A stretch of DNA of 51,068 nt from an uncultured Bacteroidales bacterium (lineage in GTDB: Bacteria > Bacteroidota > Bacteroidia > Bacteroidales > Bacteroidaceae). Under the pieces are notes generated by a model. That model worked only from the letters and a program-made list of their open reading frames with translations, did not search any database and had not been told where the DNA came from. The position numbers were made by a program, and so were the translations under genes. Location of the stretch: the NCBI GenBank assembly GCA_945833885.1, contig CAMAFY010000017.1, positions 1 to 51,068 of the forward strand. The letters run 5' to 3'. How positions within the stretch are numbered: position 1 is the stretch's first letter; each line of letters opens with the position of its first letter. Below, piece after piece: positions 50,881 through 51,068 of the stretch.

Positions 50881-51068
50881 TTATTCGTTTATCACGACCT
50901 TTCGGGTCTTTCCACCCTGACGGATGATGTTCACACCCCGCTGCGGTGCATCAAGGCGTCTGCCATCGATGCTGTACAGTGTTGCGGAGGCGTTGCCATC
51001 CCCGGCAGTAGTGACGTTTTCAACGGCTGTCGGTGCGGCAAGGTGGAGGACTACGGGCTGCCAGGTGT
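50881..51068 (-). CDS. C-terminal end of a secreted protein (continues past the window)
   Basis: A partial frame of 62 codons that is open to the right edge. The stop is at 50881-50883. It reads ...TLYSIDGRRLDAPQRGVNIIRQGGKTRKVVINE, the same kind of tail as on the GH53 at 41787 (FSIDGRRANAGQHGIIISRNGK). Such tails are common on exported proteins of Prevotella and relatives and resemble degenerate type IX secretion signals. The catalytic or binding part lies outside the window, so no function can be given. Confidence 0.75.
   Translation of the reverse strand, partial: TWQPVVLHLAAPTAVENVTTAGDGNASATLYSIDGRRLDAPQRGVNIIRQGGKTRKVVINE

Overview
The window looks like chromosomal DNA of a Bacteroidales bacterium, most likely Prevotellaceae. 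The evidence is the many promoters of the Bacteroidetes type (-7 TAnnTTTG with an upstream TTG), the absence of Shine-Dalgarno sequences, the lipoprotein and outer-membrane protein repertoire, a parA-parB-DUF5683-LysM transglycosylase-RelA/SpoT gene order familiar from this order, and secreted proteins that end in an 'SIDGRR' tail. No tRNA, rRNA, insertion sequence or prophage was recognised.

Bases 1-5249 hold a type II-C CRISPR-Cas locus. The first 36 bases match a CRISPR repeat (the array runs off the left edge). A short leader follows, then cas2, cas1 and cas9 on the minus strand, and a divergent tracrRNA with its own promoter and terminator. From 6.4 to 8.8 kb lie a DUF4369-type lipoprotein and a DUF21/CBS membrane protein. 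A TonB-dependent receptor and glmM follow on the plus strand. From 13.6 to 21.1 kb is the parA, parB, DUF5683, mltD-like and relA/spoT cluster. Then come an AAA ATPase, pyruvate:ferredoxin oxidoreductase (nifJ), a decayed outer-membrane protein gene, a GH29 fucosidase, a thioredoxin-fold protein and a helix-hairpin-helix barrel protein. From 34.2 to 38.7 kb, minus-strand genes encode an outer-membrane protein coupled to a metallophosphoesterase, a YitT protein with an unusual ITPase-like tail, a six-helix membrane protein and a small barrel. An acyltransferase and a CcdA/ArsG-like permease follow. From 41.8 to 47.0 kb is a galactan-degrading pair: a GH53 and a GH2-GH53 fusion. The right end has a D12-class DNA methyltransferase, an EF-hand membrane protein of unknown function, a truncated deiminase-like gene and the 3' end of a secreted protein.

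The most unusual content is non-coding. Eight intergenic sites carry different short tandem arrays, all with a unit of about 21-25 bp. A ~140-bp dispersed element built on CCTACACATCCTACAC occurs three times. Two leader modules recur upstream of parB, mltD, relA/spoT and GH29, with looser relatives elsewhere. Several genes have strong inverted repeats at the promoter or start codon, and two have a -7 box almost touching the ATG, which suggests leaderless messages. All functional assignments come from reading motifs by eye; no database search was run.
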